Assembly (NCBI GenBank): GCA_942492835.1
Contig: OW818645.1
Location: 2,790,001 to 2,854,000, forward strand
Reading direction: 5' to 3'
Origin: GWB2-37-7 sp942492835
GTDB lineage: Bacteria; Bacillota; Clostridia; Lutisporales; Lutisporaceae
Length of the DNA: 64,000 nt
Shown here: in pieces, positions 17,305-27,366 of the stretch
Layout: every line of letters starts with the position of its first letter
Numbering within the stretch: the stretch's first letter is position 1
Program-made: the position numbers and the translations under genes
Notes under the pieces: generated by a model
What the model was told of the DNA's origin: nothing
Databases searched by the model: none
Seen by the model: only the letters and a program-made list of their open reading frames with translations

Positions 17305-18057
17305 ATGGGAAATACAATTATAGAGGCAAAAGATATAAACTTTAGTTATGAAGGCAGAAATGTTTTAGATAATGCCAGCGTGAGCATTAATCATGGAGAC
17401 TTTATGGCTATTATTGGTCCAAATGGCTCTGGTAAGAGTACCTTGATGAAAATATGCACTGGACTTATGAAGCCTAGTTCTGGAAGTGTACTATTGTTTG
17501 GTACTGAATTAAGTAAATTTAAGAATTGGGAAAAGTTGGGATATATACCGCAGAAGGCTACATCCTTTAATCAAGATTTTCCTGCTACTGTAGAGGAAGT
17601 TGTTAAAACAAATCTATACTCTAGGATAGGACTTATGGGAAGGATAAAAAAGGAGCATATGGAGAAGGTGTATGAGGTATTGGACTTAGTAGGTATGCGA
17701 AGTTTTAAGGATAGACTGGTGGGTAAACTCTCTGGCGGGCAGCAGCAAAGAGTTTTTATAGCCAAGGCTCTTGTAAGCAATCCTGAGATACTCTTTATGG
17801 ATGAGCCTACTACAGGGATAGATGCAAATTCTGAGAAGGACTTCTACAGTATTATGAGTAGCTTGAACAAGGATAAAAATATTACACTTGTTATGGTAAC
17901 TCATGATATAAGCGCTGTTAACAAGAATGTCAATAGAATAGTATGTCTTTCTAGAGGGAGTGTACATGAACACGATTGCAGCAATGGCTTTGATGAAAAT
18001 ATATTTAACAATATATATAGTCACGATGTGATTGCACCTATCATACATAATCATTAG
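17305..18057 (+). CDS. znuC: Zinc ABC transporter ATPase ZnuC-like
   Basis: The 250-residue ATPase has Walker A GPNGSGKST (38-46), signature LSGGQQQRV and Walker B ILFMDEPTTG. It drives metal import through the permease encoded 18 bases downstream. The C-terminal end is His-containing (PIIHNH). It begins 2 bases after the binding-protein gene and is probably translated together with it. Confidence 0.9.
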   Translation: MGNTIIEAKDINFSYEGRNVLDNASVSINHGDFMAIIGPNGSGKSTLMKICTGLMKPSSGSVLLFGTELSKFKNWEKLGYIPQKATSFNQDFPATVEEVVKTNLYSRIGLMGRIKKEHMEKVYEVLDLVGMRSFKDRLVGKLSGGQQQRVFIAKALVSNPEILFMDEPTTGIDANSEKDFYSIMSSLNKDKNITLVMVTHDISAVNKNVNRIVCLSRGSVHEHDCSNGFDENIFNNIYSHDVIAPIIHNH

Positions 18058-18075
18058 TACAGGAGGATATGAACC

Positions 18076-18885
18076 ATGGAAATGCTTCAATATGATTTTA
18101 TGCAGAGAGCCTTTGTAGCAGGAATACTTATATCAATAATATGTCCGATTATTGGAACCTTTGTAGTCCTAAGACGGATGTCTATGATAGGCGATACCCT
18201 TTCTCATGCTTCCTTGGCTGGTATAGCGGCAGGAATGTTGGGAAATTTTTACCCTTTAGGGGGTGCAATAATTTTCTCTGTGGTGGCAGCGGTGGGTATA
18301 GAAAAGCTTAGAAAGAGTTTTACTCAGTACGCCGAGCTTTCCATATCTATAGTGTTATCGGCAAGCGTAGGCTTGGCAGTAGTAATGATAAGCTTAGCTG
18401 ATTCCTTTAATGCAGATTTGATGAGTTATTTATTTGGAAGTATAATAGCTGTTACTTCTAAGGATATAATACTTATGGCAGGCATAAGTATTTTTATAAT
18501 ATTAAGTGTATGGCTTATTTACAAGGAACTACTATATATAACCTTTGATGAGGAAGGTGCTGAGCTTTCAGGGATGCCAACTGGTGCATTGAATATATTT
18601 TTCACCGTACTAACTGCTTTGACCATAGTAGTATCTATGAGGATAGTAGGTACGCTTATGATTTCATCAATGCTGGTTGTGCCAGTAGCGGCAAGTCTTC
18701 AGATATCTAAAAGCTTCAAGAGTACCATGATATATTCAATAGTTTTCGCTCTTTTAGCTGTGATATTGGGTCTTAGTGCTTCTTATTATTTGAATTTAGC
18801 TCCTGGTGGAACTATTGTACTACTTAGTGTTATTATTTTATTGATTGTTATAGGTATTAAGAAATACATCCTAAAACGTGTTTAA
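18076..18885 (+). CDS. znuB: Zinc ABC transporter permease ZnuB-like
   Basis: The 269-residue protein has about eight hydrophobic helices and family-specific phrases GDTLSHASLAGIA and VGTLMISSMLVVP, characteristic of metal ABC-3 permeases. AGGAGG precedes its start. It completes the importer encoded with the two upstream genes. Confidence 0.9.
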   Translation: MEMLQYDFMQRAFVAGILISIICPIIGTFVVLRRMSMIGDTLSHASLAGIAAGMLGNFYPLGGAIIFSVVAAVGIEKLRKSFTQYAELSISIVLSASVGLAVVMISLADSFNADLMSYLFGSIIAVTSKDIILMAGISIFIILSVWLIYKELLYITFDEEGAELSGMPTGALNIFFTVLTALTIVVSMRIVGTLMISSMLVVPVAASLQISKSFKSTMIYSIVFALLAVILGLSASYYLNLAPGGTIVLLSVIILLIVIGIKKYILKRV

Positions 18886-18918
18886 TAATATATATATAAA
18901 TATTTTGGATGTGATAAA

Positions 18919-19353
18919 ATGAATAAAATACATGCAATAGAAGATAAATTGAAAGGTATGGGTTATAAGCTCACGGGTCAGAGAAGACTAATAATCGAGG
19001 TCTTTGAAGATACTCCCTTTCGATATACTGCTCAAGAAGTATTTGAAAAGACCAAACAAAAAAACAGCAGTATAAACTTCTCAACAATATACAGAAATCT
19101 TGAGCTTTTGTGTAGGCTTAATATTATAAATAAGCTGAATATCACCAGCAAAATAAGCCATTTTGAACTTAATGACGCTAAACATCACCATTATATAATT
19201 TGCTTAGGCTGTGGAGATATGGAAAAAATTGATATATGCCCTTACAACAAGCTAAATAAAAGTAAATTAGATGAGCTAGGCTTTGTACCAATAGAACATA
19301 AATTTGAGATTTATGGGTACTGTAAAAAATGCAGTTTAACAATTAAGAATTAA
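18919..19353 (+). CDS. Fur-family metal-dependent repressor, probably Zur-like
   Basis: The 144-residue protein has the Fur N-terminal winged helix (LTGQRRLIIEVF, NFSTIYRNLELL) and C-terminal metal domain with HHHYIICLGC and CKKC. The two CxxC pairs form the structural zinc site. Position at the end of a zinc-importer operon, 33 bases after the permease, points to a Zur role: repression of uptake when zinc is plentiful. PerR or Fur function cannot be ruled out from sequence alone. Confidence 0.8.
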   Translation: MNKIHAIEDKLKGMGYKLTGQRRLIIEVFEDTPFRYTAQEVFEKTKQKNSSINFSTIYRNLELLCRLNIINKLNITSKISHFELNDAKHHHYIICLGCGDMEKIDICPYNKLNKSKLDELGFVPIEHKFEIYGYCKKCSLTIKN

Positions 19354-19401
19354 AGTAATAATAAGGACTAAGTATAAATATAATCAATATAGATATAATT
19401 T

Positions 19402-19426
19402 ATTTTGGTTGTGATATAATCAAAAT
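19402..19426 (+). promoter_or_regulatory. Inverted repeat overlapping a -10 box before the ctp gene
   Basis: ATTTTGGTT (19402-19410) and AATCAAAAT (19418-19426) form a 9-bp inverted repeat with one G-T pair, and a TATAAT (19415-19420) lies inside it. It may be a repressor operator. No good -35 box is visible. Confidence 0.35.
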
Positions 19427-19487
19427 GTTTAGTGTGAAAGATATATAGTAATAATTTATATTTAAATGAATAGATAGAGGTGTTAGT

Positions 19488-20690
19488 ATGATTAGTAAAA
19501 AAAAGGTCTTACAGTTAAGTATTGTATTGGTTTTAATCACTGCATTTTTAACCTTTATGATTACGAATACTGTAGGAATTGTTTTAGGTGAAAAAGTAGT
19601 GATTTCAAGCAGTGAATTTCAGGATCTTAAGGAGCTGCAAAAATTGCTGACATTAAAGGAATACATAAAAGAAAATTATGTAGATGGAGCTGAGGATGAC
19701 ACTTTGATTACCGGTGCCATGAAGGGCTTGTTTGAGTCCTTAAATGATCCATACTCAGTTTATATGACAGAAACTGAATTTAAAAGCTTGACTGAAGCCA
19801 CAAGTGGAAACTTTGGTGGAATTGGAGTTATAGTAACAAAGAATGAAGAGGGCTATATAACTGTAGTTGCACCTGTGGAAGATACTCCGGGTGAGAGAGC
19901 AGGAATAAAGACAAATGATAAGATTATGAAGGTAGATAACACTGATGTAGTAGGCATGGAGCTGGATAAAGCTGTAGAATTAATAAAGGGAAATCCAGGT
20001 ACAAAGGTTAATCTAACTATTCTTCGAGAAAATACTTCTCAGCCTTTAAGCTTTGAAATACAAAGAGAACTGATTAATCAGAAAGCAGTTAAGAGCAAAA
20101 TGCTAGACAAAAAGATTGGCTATCTTAGATTAAGCAGCTTTGATGAGGACTCAAGTAAGGATTTTAAGGAAGCTTTAACAAGCTTAAAAGCTCAAAGTAT
20201 GAAGGGATTAATACTTGATTTGAGACAAAATCCAGGAGGCTATGTAAGAGAGTGTGTTGAAATTGCTGATGAACTGCTTGATGAGGGTATGGTAGTATAT
20301 ACAGAAGATATAAATAAGAAAAGAGAGGTTTATAGCTCAAGGGCTGGAAAACTTGAAGTACCTCTTGTAATACTTATAGACGAGGGCAGTGCTAGTGCCT
20401 CAGAGATTTTAGCAGGAGCAGTAAAGGACAGAAAAGCAGGTCTTTTAATAGGTACTAAATCTTTTGGTAAGGGCTTAGTACAATCAGTTGAAGGTTTAGG
20501 GGACGGTTCAGGCGTCAAGCTGACAACACAGAAATATTATACTCCAAACGGAATAAGTATAAATAAAATTGGAATCGAACCTCATATAGAGGTTAAGGCA
20601 TTGGAAATAAAGGAAGATCAGAGACAGGAAGATATAAAGGATGTTCAGTTAGATAGAGCAGTAGAAGAAATGTTAAAACTAATAAAGTAA
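19488..20690 (+). CDS. Carboxy-terminal processing protease (S41 family, CtpA/CtpB-like)
   Basis: The 400-residue protein has an N-terminal signal anchor (about 7-32), a PDZ domain (about 95-175, with GGIGVIV and GIKTNDKIMKVD), and the S41 serine protease core. The nucleophile lies in GSASASE (300-306) and the general base is K328 in GTKSFGKG. It acts outside the membrane on exported proteins. An AGAGGTG site precedes the ATG. The gene pair ctp followed by a PDZ membrane protein and uvrBA equals B. subtilis ctpB...minJ-uvrBA. Confidence 0.9.
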   Translation: MISKKKVLQLSIVLVLITAFLTFMITNTVGIVLGEKVVISSSEFQDLKELQKLLTLKEYIKENYVDGAEDDTLITGAMKGLFESLNDPYSVYMTETEFKSLTEATSGNFGGIGVIVTKNEEGYITVVAPVEDTPGERAGIKTNDKIMKVDNTDVVGMELDKAVELIKGNPGTKVNLTILRENTSQPLSFEIQRELINQKAVKSKMLDKKIGYLRLSSFDEDSSKDFKEALTSLKAQSMKGLILDLRQNPGGYVRECVEIADELLDEGMVVYTEDINKKREVYSSRAGKLEVPLVILIDEGSASASEILAGAVKDRKAGLLIGTKSFGKGLVQSVEGLGDGSGVKLTTQKYYTPNGISINKIGIEPHIEVKALEIKEDQRQEDIKDVQLDRAVEEMLKLIK

Positions 20691-20702
20691 TGAGGTGCCA
20701 AA

Positions 20703-21977
20703 ATGTATTTTGTACTTAAGATAGCGGGTCTGGTACTTAGTAGGATTAGTGGAATTATCAGTAATCAGTTGTTTTGGGTATTGATTGTAGTAATTATATT
20801 ATTATATAAGAAAACTTCAAACATTGAAGAGACAATGATGCATAAAAAGTATTCTATTATGGATAAGGTATCAAGTGCATTATTTAATGGCTTTATAGGA
20901 GGCTTGTTTGGGAGTTTTCTAGTGATAATGCTCGGAATTACAGTAGAGCGATATGCTACGTATAATCAAAATGTTTTTTCTTCGGGGATTTTATATATAT
21001 GGATAATAGCCATTCTATTTTCTTTAATAAATGCTAGATATCTTTGCTTCTCTTATGCAGGTGGTTTGGTAGCCTTGGTAAGCCTTTTAATAGGTCTTCC
21101 AAATGTATATGTGCCAGGACTTATGGCTTTGATAGGAATACTTCACCTTATAGAAAGCCTTTTGATATGGATAGATGGCGACTCTTTTTCTGTGCCAATA
21201 TTTTTGAAGAATAAGTCAGGAAAGGTTGTAGGCGGCTATATTATGAACAGAATGTGGCCTATACCTTTAGTTATGACAATTTTGGCATTTCCTGTAGCGG
21301 GAGTTTTAAGCTATTTTTCATCAGAAACAATGCCAAGCTGGTGGCCGCTGCTAAAACAATATCAAGCCTTTGCATATATGCCCTATTTAGTTCCAGTAGT
21401 ATTGGGATATGGAGATGTAGCACTTACACAAACTCCTCAAAACAGATGTAAAAGATCTGCTGGAAGACTAGCAGCTTATAGTATCATTTTAATCGCTTTA
21501 TCAGTTGCAGCAAGCAAGTGGGTAGCTTTTGCGTATATAGCAGCATTGTTTAGCCCAATTGCTCATGAAGCACTGATAATATGGGGAAGAAGAGAAGAGG
21601 AACAAGGCAAATCTTTATATGATGCAACAGGAGAAGGTATTTGTGTGTTATATATTCAGGATGATTCACCTGCAAAACAAATGGAACTGCAGCATGGAGA
21701 TAGAATACTTAGCATAAACAATAATAAGGTTGATAATGAAAACCAATTAGCAGAGTTTCTATTAAGTTATCCAACCTACATATGGATGGATGTAAAAAGA
21801 GCCGATGGCAGTATGAAAATTTTTGAGTATAAGAATTACAATGAAGGTATAAAAAGCTTAGGAATTTTGGTGGTACCTAGAAATGCAGAAATATGTTTTG
21901 AAATAAATGATGGTTCATCTCCTGCTTTGGGATTAATTAAAAATCTTCTTCATAAAAGTATTAATATAGCAAAATAG
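20703..21977 (+). CDS. MinJ-like polytopic membrane protein with C-terminal PDZ domain
   Basis: The 424-residue protein has about seven to eight hydrophobic helices followed by a PDZ domain (about 305-385, with GEGICVLYIQDDSPA and GDRILSINNNKVDN). In B. subtilis the gene at the same place between ctpB and uvrB is minJ, which links DivIVA to MinCD and positions division. Sequence layout and synteny support a MinJ-like assignment, but I cannot align it residue by residue. It begins 12 bases after the protease gene with GAGGTG, so the two are cotranscribed and end at the terminator at 21978. Confidence 0.7.
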   Translation: MYFVLKIAGLVLSRISGIISNQLFWVLIVVIILLYKKTSNIEETMMHKKYSIMDKVSSALFNGFIGGLFGSFLVIMLGITVERYATYNQNVFSSGILYIWIIAILFSLINARYLCFSYAGGLVALVSLLIGLPNVYVPGLMALIGILHLIESLLIWIDGDSFSVPIFLKNKSGKVVGGYIMNRMWPIPLVMTILAFPVAGVLSYFSSETMPSWWPLLKQYQAFAYMPYLVPVVLGYGDVALTQTPQNRCKRSAGRLAAYSIILIALSVAASKWVAFAYIAALFSPIAHEALIIWGRREEEQGKSLYDATGEGICVLYIQDDSPAKQMELQHGDRILSINNNKVDNENQLAEFLLSYPTYIWMDVKRADGSMKIFEYKNYNEGIKSLGILVVPRNAEICFEINDGSSPALGLIKNLLHKSINIAK

Positions 21978-22001
21978 AAAAGCCAGCGTGAGCTGGCTTT
22001 T
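21978..22001. terminator. Bidirectional terminator
   Basis: A 10-bp perfect stem (21978-21987 with 21992-22001) with GTGA loop starts directly after the MinJ-like stop. A-run on one side and T-run on the other let it serve both this gene and the minus-strand small gene at 22005-22175. Confidence 0.85.
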
Positions 22002-22004
22002 CTG

Positions 22005-22175
22005 CTATTGTTTATCATTATGTGGAACTGAGTTGCTTTCATCATTAATATTATTGTAGGTATATTTCAATAATTCATCAAAAGTATCTTTATTCCTTGT
22101 ATTTATAGATTCTAGGTGTTTGAATACTTTAAAATACTTATCATTTTCCAAGTCTTCATTAGATCTGTCACTCAT
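22005..22175 (-). CDS. Small acidic hypothetical protein (56 aa)
   Basis: The start is set at 22175, where GAGGTGA (minus strand, 22181-22187) lies 5 bases upstream; a longer frame from 22211 lacks a good ribosome site. The product is polar and mostly helical, rich in Asn, Asp, Glu and Lys, with no signal peptide, no cysteine and no recognised domain. It faces the MinJ-like gene across a shared terminator. Function is unknown. Confidence 0.55.
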   Translation of the reverse strand: MSDRSNEDLENDKYFKVFKHLESINTRNKDTFDELLKYTYNNINDESNSVPHNDKQ

Positions 22176-22371
22176 TTGACTCACCTCATTTTGAATATGC
22201 TTATTTTCCATTGTTTTAGCTCTAAAAAAAGCTTTTTAATATTTTATGTCGCACATAAGGTTTTATACATGAAGTTTTATAATATAAAATTTTAAATAAA
22301 TCTTATGAAAAAAGAGATAGTTATTATAGGTGATTGCTGACAAAATTATGGAAATATACAACATTTATATA

Positions 22372-22400
22372 TTGACAGTACACTTCATTAAATATACAAT
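22372..22400 (+). promoter_or_regulatory. Promoter of uvrB-uvrA
   Basis: A full-consensus TTGACA (22372-22377), an exact 17-base spacer and TACAAT (22395-22400). The expected start of transcription falls in the SOS box just downstream. The rest of 22212-22371 is AT-rich with nothing else recognisable. Confidence 0.85.
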
Positions 22401-22406
22401 TATATA

Positions 22407-22420
22407 CGAACAGGCGTTCC
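22407..22420 (+). promoter_or_regulatory. LexA (DinR) SOS box controlling uvrB-uvrA
   Basis: CGAACAGGCGTTCC matches the Gram-positive LexA consensus CGAACRNRYGTTYC at every position. It begins 7 bases after the -10 box, so bound LexA would block transcription start. This predicts DNA-damage induction of the excision-repair operon. Confidence 0.9.
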
Positions 22421-22490
22421 TGTTTGTATTTGGTTTACTATTAATCAATAATTGGTTATAATGATTATGTAAACTAAAAGGAGAGCTAAA

Positions 22491-24470
22491 ATGGATAAAT
22501 TTAAAATAGTATCTGATTATAAACCTACAGGTGATCAGCCGCGAGCAATTGCAGAGCTGAGCCAAGGGGTAAAAGATGGAGATAAATATCAAACTCTGCT
22601 TGGTGTAACAGGTTCGGGTAAGACCTTTACTATAGCAAATGTTATAGAAAAGGTACAAAAACCTACCTTGGTGCTTGCTCATAACAAGACCTTGGCAGCA
22701 CAGCTTTGCAGTGAATTTAAGGAGTTTTTTCCTGATAATTGTGTTGAGTATTTTGTCAGCTATTACGATTACTTTCAACCAGAAGCATATATTGCTCATA
22801 CTGATACTTATATAGAAAAAGATTCTTCTATAAATGACGAAATTGATAAGCTTCGTCACTCGGCTACTGCTGCTCTTTTTGAAAGAAAAGATGTAATAAT
22901 TGTAGCAAGTGTATCCTGTATCTATGGGTTAGGTGATCCAGAGGATTACAGAGATCTTGCCCTTTCAATGAGAAAAGGTATGCAGAAAGACAGGGATGAA
23001 GTAATAAGAAAGCTTATAGATATGCAGTATGAAAGAAATGATATAAGCTTCGTCAGAGGAGCTTTTAGGGTTAGAGGGGATGTAATTGATATTTTTCCTG
23101 CTTCCTCTTCAGATAAGGCGATAAGGGTAGAGTTTTTTGGAGATGAAATAGAAAGAATACTTGAGATAGAGTCTCTGACTGGAAACATTATAGGTGAGAG
23201 ACAGCATACTTTTATTTACCCTGCTTCTCACTTTGCTACTACTCAGGAGAAAATTAACATTGCTATAAAGAATATAGAAATTGAGCTTGAGCAAAGGGTA
23301 AAGGAGCTAAAGGATCAAGATAAGCTTTTAGAAGCACAGAGGCTACTTCAACGAACAAACTATGACATAGAGATGATGAATGAGCTTGGCTACTGCTCAG
23401 GAATAGAGAACTACTCAAGACATGTAGCTGGAAGAGAACCTGGTAGCTCTCCCTATACATTGATGGACTTCTTTCCTGATGATTTTCTGCTTGTAATTGA
23501 CGAGTCTCATGTTACAGTCCCACAGGTCAGAGGTATGTTTTTTGGAGACAGAGCTAGAAAGGAATCCTTGGTTAATTACGGTTTCAGACTGCCCTCTGCT
23601 TTTGACAACAGACCTCTTAATTTTGAAGAGTTTGAGAAGAAGCAAAACCAGGTTATTTATGTAAGTGCTACACCAGCAAAGTACGAGCTTGAGAGAAGTA
23701 TGAGGATAGTAGAACAGATTATTAGGCCTACAGGACTTATAGACCCTGAGATTGAGATTAAGCCAGTAAAAGGTCAAATAGACCAACTTATTGGTGAGAT
23801 AAATGAAAGAGCAGGTAAACACCAAAGAGTGTTGGTGACTACTCTTACCAAGAAAATGGCAGAGGACTTAACGGAGTATATGAAGGAAGTAGGCATTAAG
23901 GTAAAATACCTACATTCTGATATAATTACTATGGAGAGAATGAAAATAATAAGAAGCTTACGGCTGGGTGAATTTGATGTACTAGTGGGCATAAATCTTC
24001 TTAGAGAAGGTTTAGATATACCTGAGGTTTCTTTAGTTGCAATACTTGATGCAGACAAGGAGGGCTTCCTTCGCTCTGAGACATCGCTGGTACAGACTGT
24101 GGGCAGAGCATCAAGAAATGTTGAAGGAAAGGTTATAATGTATGCTGACAGAATAACCGATTCTATGAGAAAAGCAATAAATGAGACAAATAGAAGAAGA
24201 AAAGTACAGGTGGATTATAACGAAGCCCATGGCATTGAACCAAAATCCATAATAAAATCAGTAAGAGAAATTATTGAAGCTACGACTGTGGCAGAGGAAT
24301 CATCGAGCTATAGTGCTGTAGATGCAGCAAGTAAGGCTAAAAAGGAAGACATAGTAAAGGTTGTTATGGCAATGGAGGATGAAATGAAGGCATGTGCAAG
24401 AAGCATGCAATATGAAAGAGCCGCTGAGCTTAGAGATAAAATAATTCAGTTGAGACAAATGCTAAAATAG
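22491..24470 (+). CDS. uvrB: Excinuclease ABC subunit B
   Basis: The 659-residue UvrB is the damage-verifying helicase-like subunit of nucleotide excision repair. Walker A is GVTGSGKT (38-45), the DNA-gripping beta hairpin shows YYDYFQPEAYI, the DEAD-like box is DESH, motif VI is QTVGRASRN, and the C-terminal UVR motif (about 625-659) binds UvrC. Length is normal. AGGAG precedes the start. It is the first gene of an SOS operon with uvrA 47 bases downstream. Confidence 0.97.
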   Translation: MDKFKIVSDYKPTGDQPRAIAELSQGVKDGDKYQTLLGVTGSGKTFTIANVIEKVQKPTLVLAHNKTLAAQLCSEFKEFFPDNCVEYFVSYYDYFQPEAYIAHTDTYIEKDSSINDEIDKLRHSATAALFERKDVIIVASVSCIYGLGDPEDYRDLALSMRKGMQKDRDEVIRKLIDMQYERNDISFVRGAFRVRGDVIDIFPASSSDKAIRVEFFGDEIERILEIESLTGNIIGERQHTFIYPASHFATTQEKINIAIKNIEIELEQRVKELKDQDKLLEAQRLLQRTNYDIEMMNELGYCSGIENYSRHVAGREPGSSPYTLMDFFPDDFLLVIDESHVTVPQVRGMFFGDRARKESLVNYGFRLPSAFDNRPLNFEEFEKKQNQVIYVSATPAKYELERSMRIVEQIIRPTGLIDPEIEIKPVKGQIDQLIGEINERAGKHQRVLVTTLTKKMAEDLTEYMKEVGIKVKYLHSDIITMERMKIIRSLRLGEFDVLVGINLLREGLDIPEVSLVAILDADKEGFLRSETSLVQTVGRASRNVEGKVIMYADRITDSMRKAINETNRRRKVQVDYNEAHGIEPKSIIKSVREIIEATTVAEESSSYSAVDAASKAKKEDIVKVVMAMEDEMKACARSMQYERAAELRDKIIQLRQMLK

Positions 24471-24517
24471 ATAAAATGAAACGATGCAATAAAGCTTCAT
24501 AAAGTTTGGAGGATAAA

Positions 24518-27349
24518 ATGACTAAGGATAAAATCATTATTAAGGGAGCAAGACAACACAATCTTAAAAATATAGACATAGAGATACCAAGAGATAAATT
24601 TGTAGTTATCACAGGGCTTAGTGGCTCAGGCAAGTCATCACTTGCGTTTGATACAATATATGCTGAGGGACAGAGAAGATATGTAGAGTCTCTGTCATCT
24701 TATGCTAGACAATTCTTGGGTCAAATGGAAAAACCGGATATTGACTATATAGAGGGGCTTTCTCCTGCGATATCAATAGATCAGAAGACAACAAGCAGAA
24801 ATCCTCGTTCAACAGTGGGGACTGTTACAGAGATATATGACTATATGAGATTATTGTTCGCTCGTATTGGTATTCCTCACTGTCCAAAGTGTGGAAAGCA
24901 AATATCTCAACAGACTATAGATCAAATGGTCGACATCATAAAAGGTCTAGAGCCAGGAGCAAAGCTTCAACTGTTGGCTCCTGTAATTAGGGGTAAAAAG
25001 GGTGAACATCAAAAGGTACTAGAGGATATCAAAAAAGGCGGATATGTCAGAGCGAGAATTGATGGAGAAGTACTGGATATAAATGAAGAAATAAAGCTTG
25101 CGAAGACTAAAAAACACAATATAGAGATTATTGTAGATAGACTAGTTGTCAAGGAAGGTATAGAAAATAGACTAACAGACTCCATAGAAACAGTAATGAA
25201 GCTTACAGGTGGAATTGCAATAGTGGAGATTATTGGCGATAGAGAAATGATATTCAGTCAGAATTTTGCATGTGCAGAATGCGGAATCAGTATTGAAGAT
25301 TTGACACCAAGAATGTTTTCCTTCAACAGTCCATTTGGCAAGTGTCCAAAGTGTGATGGGTTGGGTGCTTTGCAAGAAATTGATCCTGATTTGGTAATAC
25401 CAGATAGAACCAAATCCATATTAGAGGGTGCAATAGAACCATGGAAGAATCTTGATGAAAACACTTGGTATTACAACATATTAGAGGCGGCTGCTTTAAA
25501 CTATGGCTTTGACCTAAAAACTCCAATAGAAGAGCTTAAACCAGAAATTGTAGATATGATACTTTATGGCAACAAGGGAGAAAGAATAAAAGTTAATTAC
25601 AGTAGGACATATGGAAAAGGCGAGGTAATGGCAGCTATTGAGGGCGTTGTAAATAACTTAGAAAGACGTTATAGAGAAACTAAGTCTGACTATATGAAGG
25701 GAGAAATAGAGAAGTATATGTCCACCATAGAATGTCCTGAATGCAATGGACAAAGACTGAAAAAAGAGACCTTAGCTGTAAAGATAGGTGGACTTTCCAT
25801 TGCTCAGGTTTGTGATATGTCTATATATAAGATAAGAGACTTTTTCGTGAATCTTCAGCTTTCGGAAAAGGAGAAGATAATATCAAAGCTTATTCTTAAA
25901 GAATTAAAAGCGAGACTTGAGTTTCTACTAAATGTAGGATTGGAATACTTGACACTATCAAGAGCAGCTGGGTCTTTATCTGGTGGTGAGGCACAAAGAA
26001 TAAGATTGGCAACACAAATAGGCTCAAGCTTGGTAGGTGTACTTTATATACTAGACGAGCCTAGCATAGGACTGCACCAAAGAGACAATGAGAAGCTGCT
26101 AAAAACCTTAAGAGACTTGACCAATCTAGGTAACACGCTATTGGTTGTAGAGCATGATGAGGATACTATGTTTGCAGCTGATCATATTATAGATATAGGT
26201 CCAGGTGCAGGAGTGCATGGCGGTTATGTACTAGCTGAGGGTAATGTGGAAACTATAATGAAATGTGAAGAATCCATTACAGGACAGTATCTAAGCGGCA
26301 AGAAGAAAATCGGGGTACCAGAGGAAAGAAGAAAGCCAAATGGTAAATGTATTGAGATTAAGGGAGCAAGAGAAAACAACCTGAAGGGTATTGATGTAAG
26401 CTTCCCGCTGGGTGTGTTTACCTGTGTAACAGGCGTATCTGGCTCAGGTAAGAGTACTTTAGTAAATGAGATATTATATAAAGCTGTTGCCTCTAGTTTA
26501 TATAGAACAAAGCTAAGACCAGGAGCTCACGGCAATATAAAGGGACTTGAACATTTAGATAAAATTATTAATATAGATCAATCGCCAATAGGAAGAACAC
26601 CAAGGTCAAATCCTGCAACTTATTCAGGTGTGTTTGACCTTATAAGAGAGGTTTTTGCCTCCACACCTGAAGCTAAGATGAGAGGCTACAAGAACGGACG
26701 TTTTAGCTTTAATGTAAAGGGCGGAAGATGTGAGGCATGCAAGGGTGACGGTATAATTAAAATAGAAATGCAGTTCATGCCTGATGTTTATGTGCCTTGT
26801 GAGATTTGTAGGGGTAAGAGATACAATAGAGAAACTCTTGAGGTGAAATACAAGGGTAAAAATATATCAGAGGTTCTTGATATGACTGTGGAGAATGCTT
26901 TGGAGTACTTCGAGAACATACCCAAAATTCAAAGGAAGATACAGACACTTTATGAAGTTGGTTTGGGGTATATCAAGCTAGGCCAACCATCCACCCAGTT
27001 ATCAGGAGGAGAAGCTCAAAGGGTTAAGCTCGCATATGAGCTTTCGAAGAGAAGCACAGGTAAGACTATGTACATCTTGGATGAGCCTACTACAGGATTG
27101 CATATAGCAGATGTTGAAAAGCTGCTGTATATATTAGACAAGCTAGTGGATTCTGGTAATACTATAGTAGTAATTGAACATAATCTTGAAGTTATTAAGA
27201 GAGCTGACCACATAATTGATTTAGGACCAGAAGGCGGAGATAGAGGCGGCACAATAATAGCCGAAGGCACTCCAGAGCATATAGCAGAAGTGAAGGATTC
27301 CTATACAGGTCAATTCTTAAAGAGAATATTAGAGCGCGACAAGACATAA
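24518..27349 (+). CDS. uvrA: Excinuclease ABC subunit A
   Basis: The 943-residue UvrA is the damage-recognising ATPase. The start is set at ATG 24518 because GGAGG lies just before it; a TTG at 24506 in frame lacks one. There are two ABC modules, each with Walker A (GLSGSGKS at 33-40; GVSGSGKST in the second half) and LSGGEAQR signatures. Zinc modules appear as CPKCGK, CAECG/CPKCDG, CPECNGQ and CEACKGDG...CEICRG. It is cotranscribed with uvrB and ends at a strong terminator. Confidence 0.97.
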   Translation: MTKDKIIIKGARQHNLKNIDIEIPRDKFVVITGLSGSGKSSLAFDTIYAEGQRRYVESLSSYARQFLGQMEKPDIDYIEGLSPAISIDQKTTSRNPRSTVGTVTEIYDYMRLLFARIGIPHCPKCGKQISQQTIDQMVDIIKGLEPGAKLQLLAPVIRGKKGEHQKVLEDIKKGGYVRARIDGEVLDINEEIKLAKTKKHNIEIIVDRLVVKEGIENRLTDSIETVMKLTGGIAIVEIIGDREMIFSQNFACAECGISIEDLTPRMFSFNSPFGKCPKCDGLGALQEIDPDLVIPDRTKSILEGAIEPWKNLDENTWYYNILEAAALNYGFDLKTPIEELKPEIVDMILYGNKGERIKVNYSRTYGKGEVMAAIEGVVNNLERRYRETKSDYMKGEIEKYMSTIECPECNGQRLKKETLAVKIGGLSIAQVCDMSIYKIRDFFVNLQLSEKEKIISKLILKELKARLEFLLNVGLEYLTLSRAAGSLSGGEAQRIRLATQIGSSLVGVLYILDEPSIGLHQRDNEKLLKTLRDLTNLGNTLLVVEHDEDTMFAADHIIDIGPGAGVHGGYVLAEGNVETIMKCEESITGQYLSGKKKIGVPEERRKPNGKCIEIKGARENNLKGIDVSFPLGVFTCVTGVSGSGKSTLVNEILYKAVASSLYRTKLRPGAHGNIKGLEHLDKIINIDQSPIGRTPRSNPATYSGVFDLIREVFASTPEAKMRGYKNGRFSFNVKGGRCEACKGDGIIKIEMQFMPDVYVPCEICRGKRYNRETLEVKYKGKNISEVLDMTVENALEYFENIPKIQRKIQTLYEVGLGYIKLGQPSTQLSGGEAQRVKLAYELSKRSTGKTMYILDEPTTGLHIADVEKLLYILDKLVDSGNTIVVIEHNLEVIKRADHIIDLGPEGGDRGGTIIAEGTPEHIAEVKDSYTGQFLKRILERDKT

Positions 27350-27366
27350 AAAATTTGTGTAATAGT

